NCBI GenBank assembly: GCA_003024785.1
Contig: PUQB01000098.1
Location: 806,805-870,804 of the forward strand
Length of the DNA stretch: 64,000 nucleotides
Origin: Selaginella tamariscina
Lineage: Eukaryota > Streptophyta > Lycopodiopsida > Selaginellales > Selaginellaceae
Direction of reading: 5' to 3'
Below the pieces are notes generated by a model. The model ran no database searches. It was given only the letters and a program-made list of their open reading frames with translations, and was not told the DNA's origin. Made by a program: the position numbers and the translations under genes. Shown here in pieces: positions 33,701 to 46,004 of the stretch. Position 1 is the stretch's first letter, and the number at the start of each line of letters is the position of its first letter.

Positions 33701-34147
33701 ACAAGATCCTCTCTATCATTTTCATTGATAGTGAGTGTTAAATCTCTATATGATTTTAGCAACCCTTGCTTATACCATTGCAATAATGCATTCATCTTTA
33801 CATATGCTTACACTTTTTCTCATATTTTTTTAAAATGATGTGTATATTCATTTATCTTCTCTGTTTTACCATGAAGGATGGTTCTTAACTTCTCTAAATG
33901 TTCCTCAAGCAATTTCTTCTTTCTAAAATATTCCTTAAAAACATCAATAACCTTTTGATAATCCTCTTTGACTTCCTTTTCAAGATCATAATACCAATCA
34001 GATGTATTTCTTTCAATGTGTATGGAAATATAAACAGCTTTTCTGCATTTATCACCTTATATAGTTTTATTACTTCTTCAAACTATTGTAAATGTCTTTT
34101 CAGATTCTCTTTCTTTTCTGTAGAGAATGTGGGATACATCACCGTAT

Positions 34148-34546
34148 TGTCACGACCCGATACAAAATACAGGATATGCTTACAAAATACGACTTACAAG
34201 ATACAAGATATAGGATACATGATACAGGATATGCCTACAGAATATACTTATAGGATATACCTACATGATATGCCTACGGATGTGCTTACAGGATATACCT
34301 ACAGGATAAGGGACATTATTTTTAGCTCATGCCTAGATTAGCTCTTGGAGTATCACTTTTAGCTTATGCCTAAATGAGCTCTTGAAGTTGTGAGTATAAA
34401 AGTTTCGACCTAATTGTTGTACAATCAATTAATATTAACTCTAATCATTGTATGATCATTCTTGTCCTATTCCTTGTTCTTTTTTGTTCCTTGCTCTTGA
34501 GTCAAGCCTCCTTATTCTTATCCTACTCTTGGGTTGTGACTTGACA
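34148..34546 (+). repeat. Element C 5' LTR
   Basis: About 400 bp, TGTCACGACC to GACTTGACA (TGTCA...TGACA ends). Its left part contains tandem short units of the type GGATATGCCTACA (about 34205-34310). The left edge abuts element F gag. Confidence 0.75.
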
Positions 34547-35283
34547 GTTTGATAGTAACTGCTTTCATAACTCCCCAATTTTCAGTTACTTTTTTTTCTT
34601 CGTTCTTCTCCTTTGTTCTTCTCCTTTTTTCCTTTCACAGATCATAGCAGATTTTGAGCAATTTCAACACAAGCACCAAATGTTGCTTAATGAGTTGGCC
34701 ACTTTACGCCAAGTGGTCACAGATATGTAAGGTTCCACCAATGCAGCGCATGCAGCTGTTGATACATCTTTCAAGGCTGCTACGTAGGCTCTCTCTCAAG
34801 CATCCGTGGTTCCTCTTCATCAAACTCTTCTTCAGAACCAAAGATCATCATGCTGAAGAAGTTCAGTGACAATCATACCAATTTTCAAGGTTTCCTAAAT
34901 TAGTCAAGCTTTTGATTTGCATGCAACCACGCTGCTACTCAACTAATGCATAAAAGGTTGGCCTTTTCACATCCTTACTAGCTGGATCCCCATGGGCTTA
35001 GTTTACCCCTTTGCTGGAGTGTGACGACTCATTGATGAAAGACTTTGAAGGATTCGTGGCTGCTTTTGAAGCCTGCTTTGGAGATCCCGAAAAAGTACCA
35101 TTTCGCATGCACAAAGTTAAGAAAGCTCGCACAAGGATTCCAACTAGTTTTTGTCTATGCATCTGAATTTCAGCAACTTTGCACGAACATTCCGTGGGAC
35201 AAGACTATATTGATCAAACACTTCCATTTTGGGTTGAGGAATGACATGAAGGACCTTCTCCTTACGTTAACGGATGCCCAAAC

Positions 35284-35977
35284 TAGTTGACGGTGGTCTA
35301 ACACCGTCAAACTGCCAGCCGATACGGACGAGCGACGAGACGAAGGGCCGGATAAGGAAGGTATCGCATGTATGAACTAATGGCGATAGATGTCAGGCGG
35401 TGGCGTAACCGTGTGTAGATCCAATCATTCAAACCAACTACCCAAGGTACACAGGACAACATGCGTGAGAGAGGCACATAAATGAGACATACATGACTCT
35501 GTCACATGGCGGCAGACTAGTAAGAAAGCGCCACTGTACTTAGGGTCTAGTGCTAGGTGACCCACTATATAAGTAGGAAGGCTAGTAGTGGGTCGGGGCT
35601 TTTTGGAGTAAAGTCTGCGTCTTGTATCTTGCTCCCCTGTCAGAGATAGTTTGTACTTAGGCAGGCATTATAATTATATATATAGATGCATACTCCTTCT
35701 ATTCACCTTCACATCGGTGATTCCCTGCTTGTCCCGCTCCTAGGCTGAGCAACGCACTCTGCCAACCACCACAGTGAGACCCTAGTAGAACTCCCTCACC
35801 CCTATACACAGACCCTCGCGGCGTCCTGGTAGAGGCCATCCAGCACCTTCCAGTACTCCCGAGGTAAGACCGGCTTGCCAGTTTGAACCCCCGGAGTTGG
35901 ACGCTATCCACAGTGTCCTGGTGACCACCGAGGCTTCCAAAGAGGCACCACATCGGCCTGCGGAGTCCCGACAACCA
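35284..35977 (+). repeat. Element B 5' LTR
   Basis: 694 bp; same family as the LTRs of A in the opposite orientation. Contains TATATAAGTAGGAAG-like promoter DNA near 35566. Confidence 0.9.
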
Positions 35978-35981
35978 TTTG

Positions 35982-35998
35982 TGGCGACCATGGAGGGA
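35982..35998 (+). promoter_or_regulatory. Element B primer-binding site
   Basis: TGGCGACCATGGAGGGA begins four bases (TTTG) after the LTR, differing by one base from the site in A, G and H. Confidence 0.7.
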
Positions 35999-38900
35999 TT
36001 AATAGTACACACTGATGGAGTTCACTATAGCAAGTAGAGTTGCGGCCCGAAGGAGAGCCAGATTAACTCGTTCAAGATCAACGAGCATCATTTGGCCAGG
36101 AGAGCGACGAGCCCGAGGGAGGTTGATGAAAGGCAGTGAGGCACCCCGGTTGCCGCAATCAGGCCCCTGCCTCACCTACTTGAGGGAACGATGCAAATAC
36201 CACATGGCCGAATCTCTAAGCGCGGTAAATCCGGCACACTAGCAGCAGAGGCGGTTGCACGCCACCGCAATAAAGAGGGATATAAAGAAACCGCAACACG
36301 TCCAAACATTAGTCCAGGTACTGCAGCGTGCGGGAATGAGCAACACCCGAATGGAAGACTTCGCCTGACAATGACGTACGATGTAGAGTGGGATGGATGG
36401 CAGGATGATGAAAGCCCTCCACCTCTCGACGTAGGAGAAAGTGATGGTCACGATGAGCCCTCACACCAAAGAGTAGAACCCATGTTCGACGAGTACCTCC
36501 GAAGGAGGAAACCCCGCACAAGAGAACCCCAGGAAAGGGAAGGCTTGCGGTGGAGGTAGGAATCTCGAGGTGGCGAAAGCAGCACGGATAAAGATGGGGA
36601 TGTGAGCCGGAGGTCCAGCGTAGCCAACGCCACGACGGACATAAGGTAGGAAACCCAGAGCCGCCGTCACCCACTAGGGTAAGGCGGGGGTCCTGTGGTT
36701 GTTCGAAAAGAGGGAAGGAAGAGCCTCATCCAGAAGGCCCTCGTAGGGAGGGGCATCAATTTTCAATAAGGCAACCTCTGCACCAAGAGTTCAGCCGATC
36801 GAACGACACAGCAGGCCAAGGTGGTTACCAAGATGAGAACCCAAGGCCTCGGAAGGGTGGGGTATACATGTGATGACCACATGCACGAAGGCGATTGGAC
36901 GTCGACGAGCTGATAGACTGGGAGGAGGTACCAGTAAGGGGGGCCACACAGTGGCCACTCTGGACAAGGGACGAGGGGATTCCGTCCAGGGGCAGGGGAG
37001 ATTTGCCCGAGCGACTAGCACTGTACCGGCCCCATGAGGGAAATCCGCCAGGACACATGGCAAAGCCACAATCATCACTAGACGAGGGATACCGTCTCAA
37101 GGCAAGGAGGATCCGCCCCATCAATCATGACCGTCTAGACACTGCAAGGGGATTCCGTGCACGGTCCTACAAAGCCACTCACTAGATGAGAGAATACCGT
37201 CTAACCGAGGTAAGCTACACCACCAACCGTCAGGTTGGTCCCATGGAGGGGGCCTCCGAGGGACAGCCGAGAGGAGCCTGTCCTTATCACCCACCCTCAA
37301 CAGGAGGGCATGGCCGTGAGGGAGGAGAAAGGTACCTGTAGAATATCGAGACATCAACTACACCATGTTCGAAGCGGAGGGTCCGGATCGAAGCACTTCT
37401 TAGGCTCAACGGGATGCCATCGGAATCAATCCGGTTACCTTACTAACCTATGTACTCAATCAGATGTAGGAGAGCACCGTAACAGTGCCCTTACCCGCAT
37501 TCCGTGGAGTGAAGGGTGAAGACACAACCAACACGTACACAAGTTTGAACAGGTATGCGAACTCCAGAGCATAATCGACAATCACAAGAAGCTGAGTGCA
37601 TTCACATGCACCCTGGACAAAAAGGCACATGCCTGGTGGATGCGATTCCATGAGGAAAATGAAGGTGCTTGCTGGGAAACCACACGGAGGGCGTTTCTAG
37701 ATACCTTCTGGAAGGAAAAGAGTGAAGAAGAGGTGATCCACAAGCTAACAAGCTTGAAATAGAAAGCGGGAGAGTCAGTTGACAATACATGGTCCACATG
37801 CTGGGGTACATCGCCCGGCTAAGGGATGCCTTAGTTGACTTGACCAAGAAATTGTGGTACTGAAAGGGATTACGGCCGGAGATCTGCAAGTGGATCAGTC
37901 TAGATGACGACCGAACATTCGACAAATTACTCCGGTATGCCAAGAAGGCGGAGAAGCTGGAAGCCGAAAGATGCCAGGAGAGGAAGACGCAGGACAAATT
38001 GGATGCCGAGGGGGCAAACGACACCACCTCGAATGAGGAAAACCTCTTCGATGCTCCAAAGCCGGCCAGAAAGGAGAGACAGTCAGGAGCTAAGGGGCAC
38101 ATGCAATTGCAATGTGGGGAGACCCAACGAGGGGCCACATGGAAGGAAGACTTAACCACAACACTAGCTCAAATGGGATACATCACATGCACGAACAAGT
38201 ACTGTCGTGTATGTAACCTCCACGGGTCCCACAACACGGACGATTGCTATTGATTGGCCAAACTCCTGAGCAATAGGCTATCACAGGCGGCTGCATTGAC
38301 GGTAGAACGAAAGGCTGGAGGGGATGCAGATAGCTAAAGGAGTTACGGCCGTAGGACGGAGGGGATAATCAACCTCGTAGGAGGTCCATTGTACCGACCC
38401 AGGTATGGCCATAGAGAGAGATGGTCCGGAATGCAAGGAGATGATGTGCACACTTTGCGGAGGCCCACACCCGCTTTATCAATGTTCATGGGTATCATTA
38501 ATCAAACCAGTGGTAGAAGTGCAAGCAACTAGCGTCGCTAGGGCGGGTAACGGGCAGATCCTCACCAGCCCAACGCCAACCCCCACACCTCAAGTAAACC
38601 AGGTCATACTACCAGGACAGGACGTTGGGACAAACACAGTGTTGCAGGCTTCCTTAACGGACGAAACAAGGCAACTGCAAAGGCGCAGAACCAGGGGAAT
38701 GAAAAGGCGTGCAAAAAAGCAACAAAACCCCCAGTGTTAAAGTAGTGGGTAAGGAAGCAAACCAAAGGACAACCGCCTTGGGACCTGCAGAGACCAACCA
38801 AGGCCAAGAATCGCTAAGAAGGTAAGGAGATGGCGAAGCCGTGCCTTTAGATGGGGAGAGGCCCAAACGTCGACAGGGCAAGAAGCGCCGCTGATTCTAG

Positions 38901-40299
38901 CCACACGATGGGGGAATCGGGCACGACCAGCAGCAAGGCCCCACCAAGAGGCACTGCAACTACAGTGGACTACGTGAACAACGTGCCAACCATTCCAGTT
39001 TGCATGGCAGGCCACACAATCAGCAAGGTGATTATAGATGGAGGGTCGGCAGTCAACATCATGTCAGCATAGCTCCATAAGGAGTTGCGTATGCCAACTC
39101 CGGAGCCTACTCCCTTTAGGTACGCATGGCAAATCAGGCCGAGGTGGCACCTAAGGGCATCTTGAGGGCAGTAGAAGTCGAGGTCCAAACGGTCAAATTT
39201 TGGATAAACACTGTGGTCCTAAACATGCACACTAGAGGGGGATTCGACTTACTCCTCGGTCGACCCTGGCTCAAGGGTGCGAAGGTGCAACATAATTAGG
39301 AGCACCAACAAATAAGATTCCAAACCAGGCAGGCAATAAGGTCCGTATCCACAGGCTAAACCCAGGCCCTCGCACAAGAATTCAGGGCAGGCGTGGAGGA
39401 TGGAGCAAGGGCACATTAGCAACCCCCGTAGGCCGACCTCTAGGATTGCACCACACCAGGTAGAAGGCCCATCATCAGAGGCAGTTCAGCACGAATGAAC
39501 CAAGGATTGCAAGGGGGCCAGCCGAAGCCCGAAACTATCTAGACACAGTGGGGCACAAAAATTGGTTTATCGACCACCAAGACGATTCCGGAGGGCCCAT
39601 TTGGACACACCGTAGTCGGACGATTGCACCAATCAAGCAAGGCCACCCCAAGCCCGATATCAGCATGGACTGACAGCCCTATATCGACCTTGGCCTCAAC
39701 GGCAAGTACCCACTACCACGGACGATCGGAGATTAGCCCTGAAAGTGGGGGGGGGGAGAAGCTCCAGCAAAGACCCTCCCTGGTAGAAGTAGGATGTGAA
39801 CTCCCAAGTGGGGGACACGAGGGGCCAATATGGGGAAGGAGTGGCAGGAAGGGATCAACATGTAAGGCTCTGCAGTTAGAACTAGGATGGGCCCCACCAT
39901 GCACCATCAAGGCCACAACATGCGACGATGATGAATAGGTCCCACGACAAACAACCGACAATAGCTTCTCTTGCCACCTAGATGGAGCATAGTCGAAGGA
40001 ACCCCGAGGCAGGGCAAGTAGACCCCGAGGAAACACAACATGGACAATGGAAGCAAGATCTCCAAACACACGTGTGGCCAGCTCACAGGATCACATGGTT
40101 CACGAGGTTGGACTACATGCGTGAGGCACGTACTACAAAGACAATGATGGTCGGGCGGCGCCATCATTACGTATTTGGGTGCAGAGATAGCCACGCCAGT
40201 CCCCTCGGAGGATGTCACAATGACTGCCACGACACCTATACTCAGGAAGGAGGAGTACAATGCCACACTCCAATTGCCATGACCACAGGGTGGACGGAG

Positions 40300-42150
40300 A
40301 GGAATCGACAGGTGGTAATCGAAGAGATTTGTGTGTTCATTGAGAGCCAGAAATGAACAATGGAACTGGTGTCACCTAGACACTCTAGGTTCAAGGAATT
40401 AATTGGGCAACCCAACTTTCAGCGAGTTAGAAGATAGCTGCGGTTAAACGAATTCTTCGACCTTCCGTGGGGAGAAGTGGAAGACCCAGGATTTGCAAAG
40501 AAGGCCAGACAATTCATCTAGTTAGTGGAACTAGTAACTAGTCAAACCGGGCGCAGGGTGATACAGTTCTACACGAATGGGAGCGTAATCTTCCACATTA
40601 TGTTCGACGAACTAGTGATAGTCTTCCAACTACCAGGGGACGACCATGCCTTAGGGGAATGTTCGGACACAGAGATTCAATAGCCCGCCACCACAGGGAC
40701 CCATGGGCTACGAGGCATACAAGCAAAAGAGGAAGCAGCTGAGTTCATAGCGCTAAAGACCTTCATGCTTACAGGAAGAACAAGGAGACAGATCCCCGGG
40801 TAGTTAGCGAATGGTCTCTATATGGCCTGGGAAGGAGTTGCGGTAAATTGGGATGACTGCCTTAAATAGTACTTGGTTCCGGCACTAACCAGTGGAATTC
40901 AGGGAGTGCAGACCGGGACTGAGCAAAGGCTTTCCACAGCCAGCCACATCGCTATTATGACCACAAGCTTGTTTGGCCGGATGACAATTAGAGCATCACC
41001 ACCACTCCAAATGAGGGATGAAGAATAGAGGAGGAAAGGTCAGTACAACCGTAGAGAGAAGCCAGGTCCCTTGGGGTTGACAGAGGAACATGCAAAGGGT
41101 AGCCCCCTCCTGACCAAAACCACTAGAGCATGGGTCGTTGGAACCCATACACGCAATCCCCTGACTGTAGGACCCCGCTACCACCGGAATCCCCGTTAAG
41201 AACATCGAGCAATCAACCGAACCTGGCCAAGGAGAAAAGGGAGGCAAGTCCAAGGATGAGTTAAAGGCTAACTACCAACAATTCCAGGCCAACGGACGAT
41301 GGGCCTCCACAACCTACACCAAGCTCACAGAGACCTTTGACCAGCTAAAAGAAGCAATGGCTATATATGACAACCTCAATCTCCTAGCTGTGGTGAAGGA
41401 ACACGATGACATAGTGGTGGAGCTCACGAAATGACCGTAGGAAGCATGGGAGGATACCCAAAAATCTAAGGAACTGTTGTGTCAAGGGGGCCAACTGTGT
41501 ATGATGACATTAAAAAGGAAGAAGGACACATGGGAGCTCTGGAGCGAGAGGAAAACAAAATTCTGGAGGTTATACATTGAGTGTGAAACCCTCCTAGGGC
41601 TACTCGATGACGATGGACACCCGCAGCCAGGCCATGGCAGAGAAGGAACATTAGATACACAAACTTAGATCCAGTGAGTGGGGAGCTTGCAAAAGCACAA
41701 GCAGAACTGATGACAGTTAGAGAGGAGTTGCAAACAAGGGCTCAACTTGCAAGGGCCAGTACCACACCTACGACCAGCTAGTCGAGACCCCTACTCAGGG
41801 AGCCAGAGGTGAGCGGTGCAGTACCATCAAGTACAAGATAGGAGCATGGCTCAACCAGAAAACCGGACCCACCATGAATCATTGCCTCAGGGCTGAGGGA
41901 GCACGCCCGACAACAAGCCCAACTACTCACCGCAAGGGAACAAGAGTTACAGCACTCACACGAGCGAGTCTAGGGGCTAGAGGCTCAAGTAAAACACACG
42001 TAGGAATAGCAGGAGGCAGGGTTCCAGAAGGAGCTACAGAAGGCTACCAAGCTACAAGAGGCAACGGTCGCAGCCCTGAAGCAGAAGCTAGCCGCTGTGG
42101 AAAACGAAGCCGCTACCTACTGAGAACACTTGGGCATAGCCTAGGGGGAG
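40300..42150 (+). mobile_element. Element B: extra region upstream of the 3' LTR
   Basis: Sense-strand counterpart of the extra region in A. Pieces: FDLPWGEVEDPGFAKKARQF near 40460, VIFHIMFDELVIVFQLPGDD near 40590, then ALKTFMLTGRTRRQ, YMAWEGVAVNWDDCLK near 40820 and QTGTEQRLSTASHIAIM near 40912. A long charged, Gln/Glu/Lys-rich, coiled-coil-like tail covers about 41240-42120. Position and word order match A, so it was part of the family's ancestor. Fossil. Confidence 0.6.
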
Positions 42151-42194
42151 GGAGCACATGGCTCGAGGATGTGCAATGAATAAGTCTGGGCATC

Positions 42195-42887
42195 TGGTTG
42201 ATGGTGGTCTGACACCGTCAAACTGCCAGCCGGTGCAGACAAGCGACGGGACAAAATGCTGAATAAGGAAGGTACCACATGTACGGACTGATGGCAACAG
42301 ATGTTAGGCATTGGCGTAACCGGGCATAGATCTGATCATCCGGACCAACTACCCAGGGTACATAGGACAACACGCGTGAGGGAGGCGCATAAATGAGACA
42401 GACATGACTCTATCACAGGGCAGCATACCAGTAAGAAAGCGCCACTTGTACCTAGGGTCTAGTGCTAGGTGACCCACTATATAAGTAGGAATGTTGGTAG
42501 TGGGTCGGGGTCTTTTGGAGTAAAGTCTATGTCTTGTATCTTGCTCCCCTGTCGGAGATAGTTTGTACTTAGGCAGGCATTATAATTATATATATAGATG
42601 CATACTCCTTCTATTCACCTTCGCAATGGTGATTCCCCGCTTGTCCCGCTCCTAGGCTGAGAAATGCACTCTACCAACCACCACAGCAAGACCCTAGTAG
42701 AACTCCCCCACCCCTGTAATCGGACCCTCGCGGCATCCGGGTAGAGGCCATTCAACACCTTCTAGTACTCTCGAGGTAAACAGCTTGCCGGTTTGGACCC
42801 TCGGAATTGGACGTATCCATAGCGTCCTAGTGACCATCGAGGCTTCCTAAAAGCACCACATCTGGCCTGTGGAGCCCCCAATGACCA
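42195..42887 (+). repeat. Element B 3' LTR
   Basis: 693 bp, TGGTTGATGG to AATGACCA, followed by target duplication CAAAC. Confidence 0.9.
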
Positions 42888-45558
42888 CAAACCTTAGCAG
42901 AGATCATGCAACATGCCATTTGCTACGAAAACTGTTTGTTCAAGCGTCATTAGGAAAAATCCCGTCAACAGTTCATGTAAGCCAATCCTGTAGCTATAAA
43001 ACATGTTCCTATGACATCTTCTGGAATAGTTCCTATGGAGGTTGACAAATACAAGTGTGGCCCACTTTCAGCTGCTGAGAAGCAATGTCGTTGCGGTGAG
43101 AACTTGTGCTTGTATTATGGTGAAGCAAGACATAAGGTGGCAAAATGTTCTGTTAAAGCCAGGAAGTTCAAGACACATGAAGTTGAAGCTAAAGTTCAGT
43201 TGGAAAACTTCAATGTCCAATGTCCACTTCGTCTAGGAGTTGCGAACTTGGACGTAGGCATAGGCTCCATTGGTGCTGCTCGCATCATTTCATCACTCAA
43301 GTTTCTTGTACACATTTACCTCAATAATCAAGAGCTCAAGGAGTCTGCCCTATTAAACACTAGTGCAAATGCATGCTTCATGGATGACACTTTTGCAGCT
43401 CAGGATGGCATTCTAATGGTAAAGTTGAAGCGTGTAATTCCTATAGAGGTTGTAGATGATCGTCTGATTACTTCTGGCGCAATTACCCATACTACCACAA
43501 CTCTCTTTCACCCATGACACATTCAATTGTTCGATTTCCTTCAACTTGATCAAGACTTGGACGACTCCTATTGTTTTAGGCATGTCATGGTTCGTGGTTG
43601 CAAATCCTCAGATCTAGTAGAGGTTTAAGACGCTCATGTTTTCCTTTATGATAGCCAAGATCAATCATGTACCTTTTTGCGTGCAGGATATGACTTTAAT
43701 ATCTGAGGCAGTATAAGCTACAGGATTGACTGTGCCTGCTCCTGTATCAATGTCAAAGGTTCCTCCTCGACAGGATCCACCTCCTGTTAGTTTATCAGCA
43801 CATTCACAGGCCTCCTCACTCCTGTGCATTCATGGACTTCCATATAGGGTTCTTCCAATCTGTACACTCATCAACATCAACATAGGTTTTTCCCAATCTT
43901 GCCTCTTTTCATTACTCTGCTTTTTTCCATCCCCCAAGATCTTTCCTTTTTTTTATTCGCAACTTCCTCCTTCTCCTCTCCAGATTCTTACCACTATTAT
44001 GCATGAACTTGCCATTAATCCTGCTCCTTTTCATCTTTTTGCTTTTCAAGTAACTTTTACATCCTCTTCTACCTCTTCTACCTCTCTATATCTGACTCTC
44101 TTGTTTTTCAATCTCCTTCTCCTTCTCCTACTTCTTCCCTACCATCCAAGTATCATTCCTTTCAGGACGTTTTTTATAAGCACAAAGCTACAGTTCTTCC
44201 TATTTATAGGTCCTACAATTGTCCATCGATCTTTGTAGAAGGAAAGACTTCACCGTTTGAATCGATTTGTGCATTGTCACCTATACAATTGGAGGTTCTT
44301 CACCAATACATCAAGAACAACTTGGCATCCAACTTCATTCGTCACTCAAAGTCCCTTGCATGAGCACCTATTTTTTTATCAAGAAGAAAAATGAGAATTT
44401 GCATTTGGTTGTGGACTACAAATATTTGAATCAAGTCACCATTCAAAACCGGTACCCATTGCCATTGATCCCAGAACTTCTCAATCGGCTACAAAGAGCA
44501 AAGGTGTTCACAAAGATTGACTTACGAGGGGTTATATCATCTTCCTACTAGCATCTCAATGGACATGCACAAAGTGAAGACTTTCATGGAGTGGGAGAAG
44601 CTAAGTCGTACGAGACATATAATGTTTCCTTAGCTTCACAATTTTTACAAGCGATTCATATAGGACTTTTCCAAGCGTGTATTCCACTCACAAAACTCAC
44701 CAAACACACAAGGGATTTCGCTTGGTCCGACAAGGCAGAACATGCATTCATAGCACTTAAGAACACCTTCACGACAGCTCCGATTTAGAACATCCTGATC
44801 TTTTATTCCTTCTTCGTTAAGCAGATGTTTTGGACTTTGCAATAAGTTCTATTTTATCACAAGTTGGAGAAGACAAGTTACTCCATCAAATAGCCTTTCA
44901 CTCTTATAATTCCTTTCGGCTGAGATCAATTACAAGATTCATGACAAGGACTCAAGGCCATTGTGGATTCATTCAAGTGGCGACACTTCCTGGAAGGTGC
45001 TACGCATCCTATACAAGTTCTTACGGATCACAAGAACCTAGAGTTTTCTCAAACTGCTTGAGTTCTCAGGCGACAACAGGCTAGGTGGGCGAAATTCATA
45101 TCACATTTTGATTTTGTCATCGTCTACAGGCCTGGTTTTGGAATGACAAAGCGGATGCATTGTCTAGGCGCTCTTACCTTGCACCAACCCAGGTGATCCT
45201 GCATATGACTATTCAAAAGCAAGTGTTGTTGGGTTTTGATCGATTTTGGCTTGTGGCACTATAGGTTCATCAAGCTCCAGTAAACTCAGCATTTCTACAG
45301 GGCATCTGTTTGCAATTGGCTATAGACGACTTGGCAAAGAATGTGTTCTCACACATTAGTCCTAACATCACAATTCCTATTCTTCCAGTTCCCATATAGA
45401 CTACAAGCTGTTTGCCATACATGATGAACTCCTATAACGAGAGGTCTTCTGTACATTCCTGTTGGTGTTTACAGGACTTGTGTGATACAAGATTGTCATG
45501 ATACTCCGGCTATAGGACATTTTGGTGTGGCCAAGACAGTTGAGTTGGTGACTCGCAA

Positions 45559-46004
45559 CATCATGACCCAATACAAAATACATGATGCATGATATTAGAT
45601 ACCAGATACATGATACATGATACGGATACAAGATATGCCCACGGATATGCCTACAGGATATGCCCACAGGATATGCCCACAGGATATGCCTACAGAATAT
45701 GCCTACAAGATACGGGAAATCATTAGCTCATGACTAGATTAGCCCTTGGAGTATATTTTTAACTCATGCCTAGATTAGCTCTTGGAGTTGTGAGCATAAA
45801 AGCTCTTGTACAATCAGTTACTATCAATACTAGTCATTCTACGATCATTCTTGTCTTGCTTCTTGCCTCCTGTTCTCGTCTTATTCCTAGTTCCTATCCT
45901 GCTCCTGGGTCAAGTCTCTTTGCTTTTGGATCATGGCTTAACAGTTCCTAGTTCTTGTCCTGCTTCTGTGTCAAGCCTCCTTGCTTTTGGATTGTGGTTT
46001 GACA
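45559..46004 (+). repeat. Element D 5' LTR
   Basis: About 446 bp; aligns with the LTR of C (34148-34546). A tandem array of about six GGATATGCCYACA units lies at about 45625-45715, longer than in C. Confidence 0.75.

Larger units (their letters stand above)
24860..34147 (-). mobile_element. Ty3/Gypsy element F, split by G and cut off by C
   Basis: Minus-strand element seen in two parts, 24860-26350 and 30737-34147. Parts recognised in order on the minus strand: gag (about 34140-33600, with a zinc-finger zone near 33380), protease (32435-32151, MDKEILYEGDYDGQVPC), reverse transcriptase (about 31613-30740, VIVPKKNGNLRVCVNY), then across G RNase H (26211-25936, SLRLTLAEANYTTIEKEALG) and integrase (about 25796-24860). 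Its gag and protease closely resemble those of G and H, so F looks like the pol-bearing relative of that family. Both LTRs are missing or unrecognised; the gag start is lost where C begins. Broken in many places. Confidence 0.8.
35284..42887 (+). mobile_element. LTR element B, same family as A, nested in C
   Basis: 7.6-kb plus-strand element. LTRs 35284-35977 and 42195-42887, target duplication CAAAC at 35279-35283 and 42888-42892; the target is C gag, and the empty site can be seen in D near 46735. Parts: primer-binding site, gag (about 37560-38480, with CRVCNLHGSHNTDDC near 38206 and CTLCGGPHPLYQC near 38445), protease (VIIDGGSAVNIMS near 39045, GGFDLLLGRPWLKGA near 39240) and an extra downstream region (about 40300-42150). 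I do not recognise a reverse transcriptase or integrase part. LTRs differ at roughly 10% in the stretch I compared, so older than A. Broken in many places. Confidence 0.9.
34148..45558 (+). mobile_element. Ty3/Gypsy element C, split by B, right end replaced by D
   Basis: Plus-strand element in two parts, 34148-35283 and 42888-45558. Parts: 5' LTR (34148-34546), gag (34642 on, FEQFQH start), then across B a zinc-knuckle zone (CRCGENLCLYYGEARHKVAKC near 43085), protease-like zone (43300-43400), reverse transcriptase (44380-44560, LHLVVDYKYLNQVTIQNRYP), RNase H remains, and the start of integrase (to about 45550). Same family as D, which follows directly. No 3' LTR of its own is visible. Broken in many places; older than B. 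Confidence 0.8.

Noticed and set aside
43726-44238. Hydrophobic 170-codon plus-strand protein as a host membrane gene
   Set aside because: It lies between the protease and reverse transcriptase zones of element C and has a counterpart at the same place in D, so it is element sequence.
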